64,000 bases of DNA, from contig NZ_CP081844.1 of NCBI RefSeq assembly GCF_019803445.1, positions 3,112,501 through 3,176,500 of the forward strand. The letters are read 5' to 3'. Each line of letters begins with the position of its first letter. Positions within the stretch are counted from its first letter, which is position 1. The translations under genes and the position numbers were made by a program. The notes under the pieces were generated by a model, which had not been told where the DNA came from, made no database searches, and saw only the letters and a list, made by a program, of their open reading frames with translations. This document shows positions 45,842 to 54,800 of this stretch, piece by piece. Source of the DNA: Caenibius sp. WL (GTDB lineage Bacteria; Pseudomonadota; Alphaproteobacteria; Sphingomonadales; Sphingomonadaceae).

Positions 45842-46852
45842 TCAATCCTTCAGCCACTCGAACACCGGAAGCCCTTTGGCGTCCAGCCATTCGCGGTTGT
45901 AAAGCGAAGACAGATAACGGAAGCCCGTGTCGCACAGGATGGTGGCCACGCGCGGGTTCTTGCGGCCTTGCGCCACCAGTTGCCGCCCCAGCGCCACCGC
46001 GCCCGCCACATTGATCCCGGAAGACAGCCCGAGGCACAGCCCTTCGTCCTTGAGCAAGCGGCCGACCCATTCCAGCCCTTCCTCATCCGAAATGCGAAAT
46101 TGCGTGTCGACCGGCGCCCCTTCGAGATTGGCGGTGATGCGGCCCTGCCCGATCCCTTCGGCAACCGAACTGCCTTCGGCCTTGAGTTCGCCGCAGGCGA
46201 AATAGTTATAGAGCGCCGCCCCGTGCGGATCGGTCAGCGCGATCACAATGTTCTCGTCGAACGCCTTGAGCCCCAGCCCGACCCCGGCGATCGTCCCGCC
46301 GGTGCCCGCCGCGCAGGTGAAACCGTCGATCCGGCCTTCCATCTGCTCCCACAGTTCGGGCGCGGTGGATTCGATATGCGCCTTGCGATTGGCGGTGTTG
46401 TCGAACTGGTTGGCCCAGATCGCGCCTTCCGTCTCTTCCGCCAGGCGGCGCGAAGTGTGCACGAAATGCCCCGGATTGGCATAAGGCGCCGCGGGCACCA
46501 GCACCAGTTCCGCCCGCAAGGCACGCAAGGTGTCCATTTTCTCGCGCGATTGGGTTTCGGGCATGACGATGATCGTCTTGTAACCCAGCGCATTGGCGAC
46601 CAGCGCCAGACCGATCCCGGTGTTGCCCGCCGTCCCTTCGACGATCGTGCCGCCCGGCCGGAGATCACCCCGGCGTTCGGCATCGCGCACGATCCACAGC
46701 GCCGCCCGATCCTTTACCGATGCACCGGGATTGGCAAATTCGCATTTGCCGTAAATCTCGCACCCGGCGGCCTCGCTGGGCCCTTTGAGCAGAACAAGCG
46801 GCGTGTTGCCGATCAGATCCAGAGTCGTCTGGCGAATGGGCGGTGCAATCAT
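45842..46852 (-). CDS. cysK: Cysteine synthase (O-acetylserine sulfhydrylase)
   Basis: The 336-aa fold-type II PLP enzyme converts O-acetylserine and sulfide to cysteine, the sulfide coming from the reductase at 12-14 kb. The active-site lysine is in NPGASVKDRAAL. EGTAGNTGIGLALVA binds the phosphate, and the cofactor loop CAAGTGGTIAGVG follows. The sequence HDPHGA-like ALTDPHGAALYNYF and the extra C-terminal residues make it closer to the 'cysteine synthase A-like/CBS-like' group than to E. coli CysK; cystathionine beta-synthase activity cannot be excluded. Confidence 0.87.
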   Translation of the reverse strand: MIAPPIRQTTLDLIGNTPLVLLKGPSEAAGCEIYGKCEFANPGASVKDRAALWIVRDAERRGDLRPGGTIVEGTAGNTGIGLALVANALGYKTIIVMPETQSREKMDTLRALRAELVLVPAAPYANPGHFVHTSRRLAEETEGAIWANQFDNTANRKAHIESTAPELWEQMEGRIDGFTCAAGTGGTIAGVGLGLKAFDENIVIALTDPHGAALYNYFACGELKAEGSSVAEGIGQGRITANLEGAPVDTQFRISDEEGLEWVGRLLKDEGLCLGLSSGINVAGAVALGRQLVAQGRKNPRVATILCDTGFRYLSSLYNREWLDAKGLPVFEWLKD

Positions 46853-46916
46853 GGCAGCAGGGTTAGGCCTTCATGCTGCCTTCCGCAATGATTTGCGCAG
46901 GCAGCACGATATCGGC

Positions 46917-47234
46917 TCAATCTTCGGGTGCGATGGTGACGCGCAGGCCGTCCAGTTCGTCGGTGAGCGGCAACTGGCACGACAGGCGCGAGCTTTCGTT
47001 GCGGTGATCCGAACTGTCGAGCAGGTCGTTCTCGTCTTCGCTCATTTCCGGCAGACGATCAGCGAAGGCCGGATCGATGAAGACGTGGCAGGTCGCACAG
47101 CTGCAGCAGCCGCCGCACAGTGCCAGCAGTTCGTCGAACCCGTTGTCGCGGATCGCTTCCATCACGGAAACGCCGCTGGCGGTTTCAACAGTCCGTTCTT
47201 CACCTTCACGATTTACCACTGTCAGCTTCGGCAT
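46917..47234 (-). CDS. fdx: Adrenodoxin-type [2Fe-2S] ferredoxin
   Basis: The 105-aa ferredoxin has cluster ligands C40, C46, C49 and C86 (spacing x5, x2, x36), identical to adrenodoxin spacing, within [15 protein letters not shown] and RLSCQLPL. The acidic surface [16 protein letters not shown] is the partner-docking helix. Such ferredoxins serve cytochrome P450s or Fe-S assembly. No isc gene is adjacent, so a P450-type partner elsewhere is plausible. Confidence 0.92.
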   Translation of the reverse strand: MPKLTVVNREGEERTVETASGVSVMEAIRDNGFDELLALCGGCCSCATCHVFIDPAFADRLPEMSEDENDLLDSSDHRNESSRLSCQLPLTDELDGLRVTIAPED

Positions 47235-47326
47235 CGTATTCCAGTTCCCTCGAATTAGGTTCGGCCTGTTGGCCCGTACGCGCGCGTGCTAGGGCCTGCA
47301 CGCCCATTTGACAAGCGGGAGGAGCT

Positions 47327-47944
47327 ATGGGGCTGGATGCACATCAGTTGCGCAGCGGGATCGATTTCGCCGCAGCCACGGAGCCGACCATCGCCGCGGC
47401 ACTGGCGAAGGCGGGCTATCCGGAGCCGCGCCAGCGCCCCACCGGCTATCGCACGCTGCTGCGCACTATCGTCGGCCAGCAGGTCAGCGTGGCCGCCGCC
47501 GCTTCCATCTGGAACCGTCTGGAGGCCGGACTCGGCGCGGATATTCCGCCGGAATCCTTGCTGGCCGCCGATTTCGACACGCTGCGCGCCCTGGGCCTGT
47601 CACGCCAGAAACAGTCCTATGCCCGCTCGCTCTGCGAACTGATCATCAGCGGCGCTCTGGATCTCAGCCAGTTGCCGCAAGACGATGAAACCGCGATCGC
47701 CGAACTGACCCGGATCAAGGGTATCGGCCGCTGGTCGGCGGAAATCTACCTGCTGTTCGCCGAAGGACGCGCCGATATCTGGCCCGCGGGCGATCTCGGC
47801 GTTCAGGCCGGACTGCACAAGATCATGGGCCTCGGCGCCCGCCCCGATGAGAAAGCGACGCGAATCATCGGCGAAGCGTGGCGCCCGCATCGGGGCGCTG
47901 TCGCGGTGTTCACCTGGCACTGCTACGACAATCCGGCGCTCTGA
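47327..47944 (+). CDS. DNA-3-methyladenine glycosylase II, AlkA-type HhH-GPD
   Basis: The 205-aa base-excision enzyme has the helix-hairpin-helix LTRIKGIGRWSAEIYLLF (about residues 127-144), and after it the catalytic Asp156 in WPAGDLGVQ. It lacks the N-terminal domain of E. coli AlkA, like short archaeal and bacterial forms. RTIVGQQVSVAAAASI is the minor-groove probing helix. GGGAGGAGC precedes the ATG. Confidence 0.9.
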   Translation: MGLDAHQLRSGIDFAAATEPTIAAALAKAGYPEPRQRPTGYRTLLRTIVGQQVSVAAAASIWNRLEAGLGADIPPESLLAADFDTLRALGLSRQKQSYARSLCELIISGALDLSQLPQDDETAIAELTRIKGIGRWSAEIYLLFAEGRADIWPAGDLGVQAGLHKIMGLGARPDEKATRIIGEAWRPHRGAVAVFTWHCYDNPAL

Positions 47945-47985
47945 CCGGACTGACCGGAGCGACGCCGCCCCGGCAAGCCGCGTGC

Positions 47986-48279
47986 TTATTTCAGCAGCGC
48001 ATCCATCGCCGTGGCCATTTTCACATCGCGCTGCGACAGGCCGCCCGCGTCGTGCGTGGTCAGCGTCACCTGCACGCGGTTATAGACGTTGAACCATTCG
48101 GGGTGATGATCCTGCACTTCGGCCAGCAGCGCCGCGCGCGTCATGAAACCGAAAGCCTGGCTGAAGTCCTTGAAAAGAAACGTCCGTTCAATCGCCAGCC
48201 CATCGGCCCGCAGGCTCCATTCCGGCAGGGCGGCCAGCGCGTCGGTGCGTTCTTGATCCGTCAATTGCGTAACCGGCAT
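47986..48279 (-). CDS. phhB: Pterin-4a-carbinolamine dehydratase
   Basis: The 97-aa enzyme recycles 4a-hydroxytetrahydrobiopterin. The signature is [26 protein letters not shown], with the two catalytic histidines and the third His of TTHD. No phenylalanine hydroxylase gene is in the window. The 47-bp gap to divergent ccmA probably holds both promoters. Confidence 0.94.
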   Translation of the reverse strand: MPVTQLTDQERTDALAALPEWSLRADGLAIERTFLFKDFSQAFGFMTRAALLAEVQDHHPEWFNVYNRVQVTLTTHDAGGLSQRDVKMATAMDALLK

Positions 48280-48326
48280 CGTGCTCTCCTTGGCAGGGTG
48301 CTGCCTTTCCCCTATCCCGCGCTTCT

Positions 48327-48941
48327 ATGCAAGCCTCCGCCCCCGCACGGTCCGCCGATCCGGTTCTCGCCGCCTCCGCGCTCGCTTGCCGCAGGGGCGA
48401 CAGAGTGCTGTTCCGCAACGTAAGTTTTAGTCTCACTGCAGGCGAAGCGCTGCATCTGGCCGGCCCCAACGGGATCGGCAAATCGAGCCTGATCCGCATT
48501 CTCGCAGGGCTGATGCCGCCCGTCGCAGGCACGGTCCAACGCCGGGGCGCCATGGCCCTGCTCGACGAACGCAGCGCCCTCGATCCGCAACTGCCGCTCG
48601 GCGCGGCGCTATCCTTCTGGCAGGCGATCGACCGCATCGAAGACAGCGCGTTTGCCGCCGCCATCGCCCGGCTCGGCCTTGCCGATCTACTCGACGTGCC
48701 GGTGCGCTACCTGTCCACGGGGCAGAAGAAACGCGCCGCGCTTGTCCGCGTGATCGGACAGAACGCCCCGGTGTGGCTGCTGGACGAACCGCTCAACGGA
48801 CTGGACAGGAGCGCGGTCGCGCTGTTCGAAGCGCTGGTGGCCGAACATTGCGATGCTGGCGGCATCGCGGTGATCGCATCGCACCAGCCGGTCACCGTCG
48901 CCATGATGGCCCGGTTCGAACTGGAAGGCTTCGCCTTGTGA
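48327..48941 (+). CDS. ccmA: Heme exporter ATP-binding protein CcmA
   Basis: The 204-aa ABC ATPase has Walker A GPNGIGKSS, signature LSTGQKKRAALVR and Walker B VWLLDEPLNGLD with His switch SHQP. With CcmB, CcmC and CcmE it releases holo-CcmE in system I cytochrome c maturation. Its stop overlaps the ccmB GTG by 4 nt. ccmC-ccmH are not next to it. Confidence 0.92.
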   Translation: MQASAPARSADPVLAASALACRRGDRVLFRNVSFSLTAGEALHLAGPNGIGKSSLIRILAGLMPPVAGTVQRRGAMALLDERSALDPQLPLGAALSFWQAIDRIEDSAFAAAIARLGLADLLDVPVRYLSTGQKKRAALVRVIGQNAPVWLLDEPLNGLDRSAVALFEALVAEHCDAGGIAVIASHQPVTVAMMARFELEGFAL

Positions 48942-49597
48942 GCGGCGGGTTGATGCGCATTTTCCTGCGCGATTGCGCCATACTGGTGCCGGGCGGGCGG
49001 CGTGGGGGCAGCTTGCTGCCGCTGCTGTTCTTCCTTGCCGTGGCCATGCTCTACCCCTTCGCGGTCGGCCCCGATGCGCCGTTGCTGGCGCGCACGGGCG
49101 GCGGCGTGATCTGGGTGGCCGCGCTGCTGGCCGCGATCCTACCGCTCGACCGGCTGGTTGCGCCCGATCTGGAACGCGGCTTCTTCGACCAGTGGGCTCT
49201 GCGCGGGATTGCGGAAGAAGCGGTGATGGCGGTGCGCATGCTGGCCCACTGGCTGAGCTTCGGCCCACCGCTGATGCTGGCCGCTCTGCCCGCCGCCGCG
49301 CTGCTGGGGATCGATGGCACGGCGCTGCGCACGGTGGAACTGGGCCTGCTGGTGGGGACGCCGGGCCTGGCCGCCATCGGCGTGCTGATCGCCGCGCTGA
49401 CCGCTTCGCTGCGTTCGGGCGCGGCGCTGGCGGGATTGCTGCTGATCCCGCTATCGGTGCCGATCCTGATTTTCGGCGCGGGCAGCCTGGCCACTGGCGG
49501 CGAAAGCGGCCTGGCGCTGACCGCCGCCATCAGCCTGCTGCTGCTGGCGATCACACCCTTTGCCGCAGGGGCCGCCATCCGCGCCGCACGGGAATAG
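48938..49597 (+). CDS. ccmB: Heme exporter permease CcmB
   Basis: The roughly 219-aa integral membrane protein has six helices and the CcmB pattern: DRLVAPDLERGFFDQWALRG in the first loop, HWLSFGPPLMLAALPAAALL, and repeated GTPGLAAIGVLIAAL and LLLIPLSVPILIFGAG. GTG at 48938 (GTGA overlap with ccmA, GGAAGG upstream) is preferred; ATG at 48953 is an alternative. Confidence 0.9.
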   Translation: MSGGLMRIFLRDCAILVPGGRRGGSLLPLLFFLAVAMLYPFAVGPDAPLLARTGGGVIWVAALLAAILPLDRLVAPDLERGFFDQWALRGIAEEAVMAVRMLAHWLSFGPPLMLAALPAAALLGIDGTALRTVELGLLVGTPGLAAIGVLIAALTASLRSGAALAGLLLIPLSVPILIFGAGSLATGGESGLALTAAISLLLLAITPFAAGAAIRAARE

Positions 49598-49624
49598 CAC
49601 CGGCCCGGCGCGCAAACGCCCGGA

Positions 49625-50449
49625 TCAATAGGGCGGCTTGTGCAATCCCTTGAGACTGAGCGTGAAAATCTCGCAGCCCGTTTCGGTGATTCCGATCGAA
49701 TGTTCGAACTGGGCCGAAAGGGACTTGTCCCGCGTCACCGCTGTCCAGCCGTCGTTAAGCAGTTTCACGCCCGGTTTGCCGAGGTTGATCATCGGTTCGA
49801 TCGTGAAGAACATCCCCGGTTTCAGTTCCGGCCCGGTGCCCGCGCGCGCGGCGTGGATCACTTCGGGGCTGTCGTGGAACAACCGGCCGAGGCCGTGGCC
49901 GCAAAATTCGCGCACCACGCCATAGCGGTGCTGTTCGGCATGGGCCTGAATAGCCGCGCCGATATCGCCGAGCCGCGCGCCGGGCTTCGCCTTGTCGATC
50001 CCGATCATCAGGCATTCGTGCGTCACATCGACCAGCCGCCGCGCTTTCAGCGACACATCGCCGACCAGATACATCCGGCTGGAATCGCCGTGCCAGCCAT
50101 CGAGCAGCGGCGTGACATCGATATTGACGATATCCCCGTCCTTCAGCGCCTTGTCCGAAGGAATGCCGTGGCACACGACGTGATTGATCGACACGCAACT
50201 GCTGTGTTCGTACCCGCGATAGCCGAGCGTCGCGGGCACGCCGCCCGCATCCAGCGTCATCTGCCGCACGATATCGTCGATCTGTCCGGTGGTGACGCCG
50301 GGCCGCACCACGGCGGTCAGTTCGTCGAGGATTTCGGCGGCCAGGCGCCCGGCCCTGCGCATCCCCTCGAACCCATCGGGGCCATGCAATTTGATCGTGC
50401 CGTCGCGCAGCACGGCGTCGGCGGCGGTAATGGTCTGGTATTCGGTCAT
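49625..50449 (-). CDS. map: Methionine aminopeptidase, type I
   Basis: The 274-aa metalloprotease removes N-terminal Met. Metal ligands are visible: Asp in VNIDVTPLLDG, Asp in WHGDSSRMY, His in CGHGLGRLFHD, Glu in FFTIEPMINLG, and Glu in AQFEHSIGITETG. GYRGYEHSSCVSINHVVCHGIP is the substrate-pocket region. It is slightly longer than E. coli Map by an N-terminal extension. It stands alone. Confidence 0.95.
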   Translation of the reverse strand: MTEYQTITAADAVLRDGTIKLHGPDGFEGMRRAGRLAAEILDELTAVVRPGVTTGQIDDIVRQMTLDAGGVPATLGYRGYEHSSCVSINHVVCHGIPSDKALKDGDIVNIDVTPLLDGWHGDSSRMYLVGDVSLKARRLVDVTHECLMIGIDKAKPGARLGDIGAAIQAHAEQHRYGVVREFCGHGLGRLFHDSPEVIHAARAGTGPELKPGMFFTIEPMINLGKPGVKLLNDGWTAVTRDKSLSAQFEHSIGITETGCEIFTLSLKGLHKPPY

Positions 50450-50489
50450 ACCCGCCTATGTAGCGCCTGCGCGCCGAAATTGCGAGCGT

Positions 50490-51341
50490 TCAGCGCCCCG
50501 CCGCAAATGCCGCGCGAAATTCCGGCTTCACTGCGGCGATGACGGCGGGCGTCACCGGCAGCGTGACGTCATAGCTGCCTTCGGCATAAGGGCCCGCCGC
50601 GTAAGGCCCGATCAGGAAACCGATCCGGTCGAACGCCGTCTTGCCCGCCGAGCCGAGAATCGGGGTTGTGTCCTTGATCCCGATACAGGCCGACATCCAG
50701 TCATCCTGATTGCGAACGACCTTTTCCCCCCGCCGTTTCGCGCGTTCGCGGTCCAGCCCGGCGCAAAGCGGTTGCTGCACCGCCTTTTCCAGCGCCGCTT
50801 CCGAGGTGAACAGCGAAAGGACCGAACGTTCCTTGCCCGCCTTCTTGTCCCACAACAGGCTGTCATAGCCGGTGTTGCCGTGCGCGCCGCCGGTGTACGA
50901 ATAGATCGTGGCCGAAAGGCTGAGCCAGTCGGGCAGGTCCGTCACCACCGCCCATTCGGTGGAAAGGTCGTAAGGCCGATAGGGATAGCCGTTTTTCTCC
51001 GCATCGGCGCGGCCTTCGCCGGTTTCCTTCACCAATCCGTCCTTGGCCGATTTGAGCTGGCCATCCAGCAGCGCTTTCAGCCCCGGCTGCACGGCGGCCT
51101 GCGCCGGATAGGCATAGAGGAAAGTGTAATTGTCCGTTTCCTCTTTCACTTCGACTGCCTTGGCGGCTTCTTGCCCGGCGGGGGCAGCGGCGGGCTTGGC
51201 CGCGAGCGCCGATTCCGCCGTGGCAACCTTGTCCTTTTCCCCGGGAGTGTCCGCGCCCTGCTCCGGCGTGCAGGCGCCGAGTCCCAGAACGAACAGACCG
51301 GCCAGCATCACCCGGCGGCGGTAAGAATTCTTCTCGCGCAT
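50490..51341 (-). CDS. Lipoprotein with DUF4163/DUF3298 (RsiV-like) domains
   Basis: The roughly 283-aa protein has a lipoprotein-type signal peptide (LGLGAC lipobox, C near residue 23). A low-complexity Ala/Lys segment follows, then the DUF4163 core (YTFLYAYPAQAAVQPGLKALLD) and DUF3298 core (SLSATIYSYTGGAHGNTGYDSLLWDKKAGKE). RsiV, an anti-sigma factor that binds lysozyme, contains the same pair, but RsiV is not a lipoprotein. A GH24 lysozyme gene lies 6 kb away. AGGGAG lies upstream of the ATG at 51341. Function unproven. Confidence 0.75.
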   Translation of the reverse strand: MREKNSYRRRVMLAGLFVLGLGACTPEQGADTPGEKDKVATAESALAAKPAAAPAGQEAAKAVEVKEETDNYTFLYAYPAQAAVQPGLKALLDGQLKSAKDGLVKETGEGRADAEKNGYPYRPYDLSTEWAVVTDLPDWLSLSATIYSYTGGAHGNTGYDSLLWDKKAGKERSVLSLFTSEAALEKAVQQPLCAGLDRERAKRRGEKVVRNQDDWMSACIGIKDTTPILGSAGKTAFDRIGFLIGPYAAGPYAEGSYDVTLPVTPAVIAAVKPEFRAAFAAGR

Positions 51342-51370
51342 AACGGCTCCCTGAGGCATGAAGCGCCAAT

Positions 51371-52765
51371 ATGACGGACAAATACACGCTGATCCAGCCC
51401 GATCGTGGGCAAAAGTCCACGCTTATCCATCTCGTCTCCAAGGATAATTTCCCCGACTGGGCCAAAGGCCTGTCGCCCGCGCAGCGCGCCGCGCTCGAAG
51501 GGCAGAAATTTCGCGGCAATGGCTATGAAGTCGCGATCGTGCCCGAAGGGGACGGCTGGTTCGCGGTCGGCGGCGTCGCGGACCCGGACACCCTGTCGAG
51601 CTGGTGTCTCGCCCGGCTGGCCGAAGCGCTGCCCGCAGGCACCTATGCGCTGGCCAGCGGCGATCCCGGCAAGGCTCTGCTCGGTTGGCAGACCGCACAA
51701 TACCGCTTCACCCGCTATCGTGAGGAAACGGACCCTGTCGGCCCGCGTATCCTGCTGACCAGGGATGCGAAAGCGATCGAGGGATCGCTGGCCGAAGCCG
51801 CCGCCGTCGCGCTGGTGCGCGATCTGGTGAACACGCCCGCCGAAGATTGCGGGCCCGCCGAGCTGGAGGCGGAGGCGGAAAAGCTGGCCAGGGCACACAA
51901 GGCCGATCTGCATGTCGTGCGCGGTGATGCGCTGGAACGCGCATATCCGATGGTCCACGCCGTTGGCCGGGCGGCGGGCCGCCGCCACGCCCCGCGCCTG
52001 ATCGAACTGACCTGGGGCGATCCCCAAGCCCCGCGGCTGGCGATTGTCGGCAAGGGTGTGTGCTTCGATTCGGGCGGGCTCGATATCAAGCCATCGTCCG
52101 CCATGCTGCTGATGAAGAAGGATATGGGCGGGGCCGCCCATGCGCTGGCGCTGGCCGGGCTGGTGATGGGCGCGGGGCTCGATGTGCGCCTGCATCTGCT
52201 GATCCCGGCGGTGGAAAATGCGGTCTCCGGCAACGCGTTCCGCCCCGGCGACGTTCTCCGTTCGCGCCAGGGGCTGACGGTCGAGATCGGCAACACCGAT
52301 GCCGAAGGGCGGCTGATTCTCGCCGATGCGCTGACCCGCGCCAGCGAGGAAAAGCCCGATCTGGTGATCGATTTCGCCACGCTGACCGGCGCGGCGCGCG
52401 TGGCGCTGGGGCCCGATCTGCCCGCGCTGTTCGCCCGCCGCGACGAAACCGCCGACGCCCTGATCGCTGCGGGCCGCGCGCAGGATGATGAAATCTGGCG
52501 CCTGCCGCTTTACGAAGCCTATGCCGAATGGCTCAAATCCGACATTGCCGACACCAACAACACCAATTTCAACGGCTTTGCCGGGGCCACCGTGGCGGGC
52601 CTGTTTCTCGACAAGTTTGTGGGCAGCGAAATCGACTGGGCCCATTTCGACACCTGGGCCTGGCGCCAGACCGCAAGGCCCGGCCGCCCCAAGGGGGGCG
52701 AGGCGCTGGGCCTGCGCGCGGCATGGCACATGCTGCGCCAACGTTACGGCCAACACCACGGATAG
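51371..52765 (+). CDS. Leucyl aminopeptidase family (M17) protein
   Basis: The 464-aa two-metal peptidase shows the M17 motifs: VGKGVCFDSGGLDIKPSSAML with metal ligands Lys/Asp and the catalytic Lys, and NTDAEGRL, the family signature. RAAWHMLRQ ends the protein. It is smaller than E. coli PepA and resembles PepB-like cytosolic forms. It degrades dipeptides and glutathione products. It is divergent from the lipoprotein gene with about 30 bp between. Confidence 0.93.
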   Translation: MTDKYTLIQPDRGQKSTLIHLVSKDNFPDWAKGLSPAQRAALEGQKFRGNGYEVAIVPEGDGWFAVGGVADPDTLSSWCLARLAEALPAGTYALASGDPGKALLGWQTAQYRFTRYREETDPVGPRILLTRDAKAIEGSLAEAAAVALVRDLVNTPAEDCGPAELEAEAEKLARAHKADLHVVRGDALERAYPMVHAVGRAAGRRHAPRLIELTWGDPQAPRLAIVGKGVCFDSGGLDIKPSSAMLLMKKDMGGAAHALALAGLVMGAGLDVRLHLLIPAVENAVSGNAFRPGDVLRSRQGLTVEIGNTDAEGRLILADALTRASEEKPDLVIDFATLTGAARVALGPDLPALFARRDETADALIAAGRAQDDEIWRLPLYEAYAEWLKSDIADTNNTNFNGFAGATVAGLFLDKFVGSEIDWAHFDTWAWRQTARPGRPKGGEALGLRAAWHMLRQRYGQHHG

Positions 52766-52830
52766 CTTGCTAGCGGCGCTTCGCCCGTATAAGCGCCCGG
52801 TTTCCCTCCCTTCCGTGGTGGACGACAAAT

Positions 52831-53163
52831 TTGACCGACGTGACCATTCCCAGCGGGCAACTGATCCTTTCCGGCCCGAGCGAGAAGCCTGACGCCGCAT
52901 ATTGGCCGGTGCGCGGGGATCTGGCGCATATCCGCCTCGCCGGGCGATGCTTCGTGCCCCACTACGCCGTGCCGATGCCGCGCACGGTGCGCGATGGCGC
53001 CTCGCTCTACAGCGCGGCGCGCCGCAACGCCGATATTCTGGTCTCCGTCGTCGGCGACAGCGTGTTCAACGTGCTCGATGTCACCGGCGATTGGGCATGG
53101 GGCCAACTGGGCGACGATGGCCTTGTCGGCTATGTCGCGCTCGACCAATTGGGTGAGGCATGA
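52831..53163 (+). CDS. Stand-alone SH3-domain protein (possible truncated NlpC/P60 peptidase)
   Basis: The 110-aa protein matches the N-terminal SH3 region of alphaproteobacterial NlpC/P60 peptidases (YWPVRGDLAHIRLAGRCFVPHYAVPMPR, the positions about residues 24-51 of that layout), followed by WAWGQLGDDGLVGYVALDQL. The C40 catalytic domain that normally follows is missing; the argC start overlaps the stop by 4 nt. The start is TTG at 52831 or GTG at 52840. It may be a remnant of a peptidase or a dedicated binding module. The similarity judgement is from memory. Confidence 0.68.
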   Translation: MTDVTIPSGQLILSGPSEKPDAAYWPVRGDLAHIRLAGRCFVPHYAVPMPRTVRDGASLYSAARRNADILVSVVGDSVFNVLDVTGDWAWGQLGDDGLVGYVALDQLGEA

Positions 53164-54083
53164 GCATCACGATCTTTATCGACGGCGCGGCCGGCACCAC
53201 CGGTCTGGAAATCGCCGAACGGCTGACCGGGCGGGACGAAATCGACCTGCTGATTCTGGACGACGACCGGCGCAAGGATGCCACCGCCCGGCGCGATGCC
53301 TTCCACGCGGCCGATTTCGCCGTGCTGTGCCTGCCCGACGATGCCGCGCGCGAAGCGGTGGCGCTGGCCGAAGGGTCGAACGTGCGCATCATCGATGCGT
53401 CTACCGCGCACCGCGTCGCCCCCGGCTGGGTCTATGGCTTCCCCGAAGTGTCCGGCCTCGACGTGGTGGCGCGGGCGCAGCGGGTCAGCAATCCGGGCTG
53501 CTATTCCACCGGGTTCATCGCTCTGGTCGCGCCGCTGGTGCGCGCCGGGCTGCTCCCGGCGGACTGGCCTTACACCTGCAACGCCGTGTCCGGCTATTCG
53601 GGCGGCGGCAAGGCGCTGATCGAACGGTTCGAAAACGACCGCGATATCGCCTGGCGCGGCTATGCCCTGAATCTGGGCCACAAGCACGTGCCGGAAATGC
53701 AGGTACGCTGCGGTCTGTCGATCCCGCCGCTGTTCACACCCGCCGTCATCCCCGCGCATCGCGGCATGGTGGTGGAGGTGCCGTTGCAGCTCGGCGCCAT
53801 GCAGGGCGCGGGCACAGTGGACGCGATGCGCCAGTGCCTGGCCGATTTCTATGCCGCCAGCCCGGTGGTCCATATGGGCGCGCAGCCCGATGGCGAGCTG
53901 CTGCTGCGCCAGTCGTGTCCGCCGAACGACCGCCTGGAACTCCACGTCTTCGGTTCGCCCGATGGCAACCAGGCGCGGCTGGTCGCGGTGCTCGACAATC
54001 TCGGCAAGGGCGCCAGCGGCGCGGCGGTGCAATCGCTGAACCTGATGGCGGGCCTGCCCGAAACCGCCGGGCTGTGCCTCTGA
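53160..54083 (+). CDS. argC: N-acetyl-gamma-glutamyl-phosphate reductase (type 2)
   Basis: The 307-aa enzyme of arginine synthesis belongs to the shorter type-2 class. It has IDGAAGTTGLEIAERL for NADP, the catalytic Cys in VSNPGCYSTGFIAL, and SGYSGGGKALIERFE. The His general base lies in NLGHKHVPEM. The ATG overlaps the SH3 gene by 4 nt. No other arg gene is present. A perfect hairpin terminator follows 46 bp after the stop. Confidence 0.93.
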   Translation: MSITIFIDGAAGTTGLEIAERLTGRDEIDLLILDDDRRKDATARRDAFHAADFAVLCLPDDAAREAVALAEGSNVRIIDASTAHRVAPGWVYGFPEVSGLDVVARAQRVSNPGCYSTGFIALVAPLVRAGLLPADWPYTCNAVSGYSGGGKALIERFENDRDIAWRGYALNLGHKHVPEMQVRCGLSIPPLFTPAVIPAHRGMVVEVPLQLGAMQGAGTVDAMRQCLADFYAASPVVHMGAQPDGELLLRQSCPPNDRLELHVFGSPDGNQARLVAVLDNLGKGASGAAVQSLNLMAGLPETAGLCL

Positions 54084-54129
54084 TCTTGATGGCGGGCGGC
54101 TTCCACCGCAGGCCCGCCCACCTCTGCCC

Positions 54130-54159
54130 AAAAATCAGGCAGCCTGCTGCCTGATTTTT
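54130..54159. terminator. Bidirectional rho-independent terminator
   Basis: The arms AAAAATCAGGCAG (54130-54142) and CTGCCTGATTTTT (54147-54159) are exact complements around CCTG. The A- and T-tracts make it work on both strands. It ends the argC transcript. Confidence 0.88.
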
Positions 54160-54279
54160 GCACACGCACCTTTCATGCTGCGGGCATGCCGATATGTGCC
54201 TGCCGCACAGCACACAACAAATGCGCGATTCCGGCCTTTCCCGGCGGCGCGCAATGCCGTAATTCACGCCTCAGCCAAT

Positions 54280-54295
54280 TGGCATGATTCTTGAT
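54280..54295 (+). promoter_or_regulatory. Candidate sigma-54 promoter for glnB-glnA
   Basis: TGGCATG-ATTC-TTGAT matches the -24/-12 consensus (TGGCAYR-N4-TTGCW) except one base (A for C in the -12 element). It lies 78 bp before the PII start. This fits NtrC-dependent control of nitrogen genes, but no clear NtrC sites were seen upstream by eye. Confidence 0.55.
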
Positions 54296-54318
54296 TAGGC
54301 ATTACCGAGAGCATGTGA

Positions 54319-54711
<393 letters not shown>

Positions 54712-54800
54712 TTTCCTGATTTCTCCAGACACGTTATCCGGGCCACCCCCGCCGAAGGGCGGCACCGCAATTCCATCGGCACAGTAAGGGAAATACCGAA

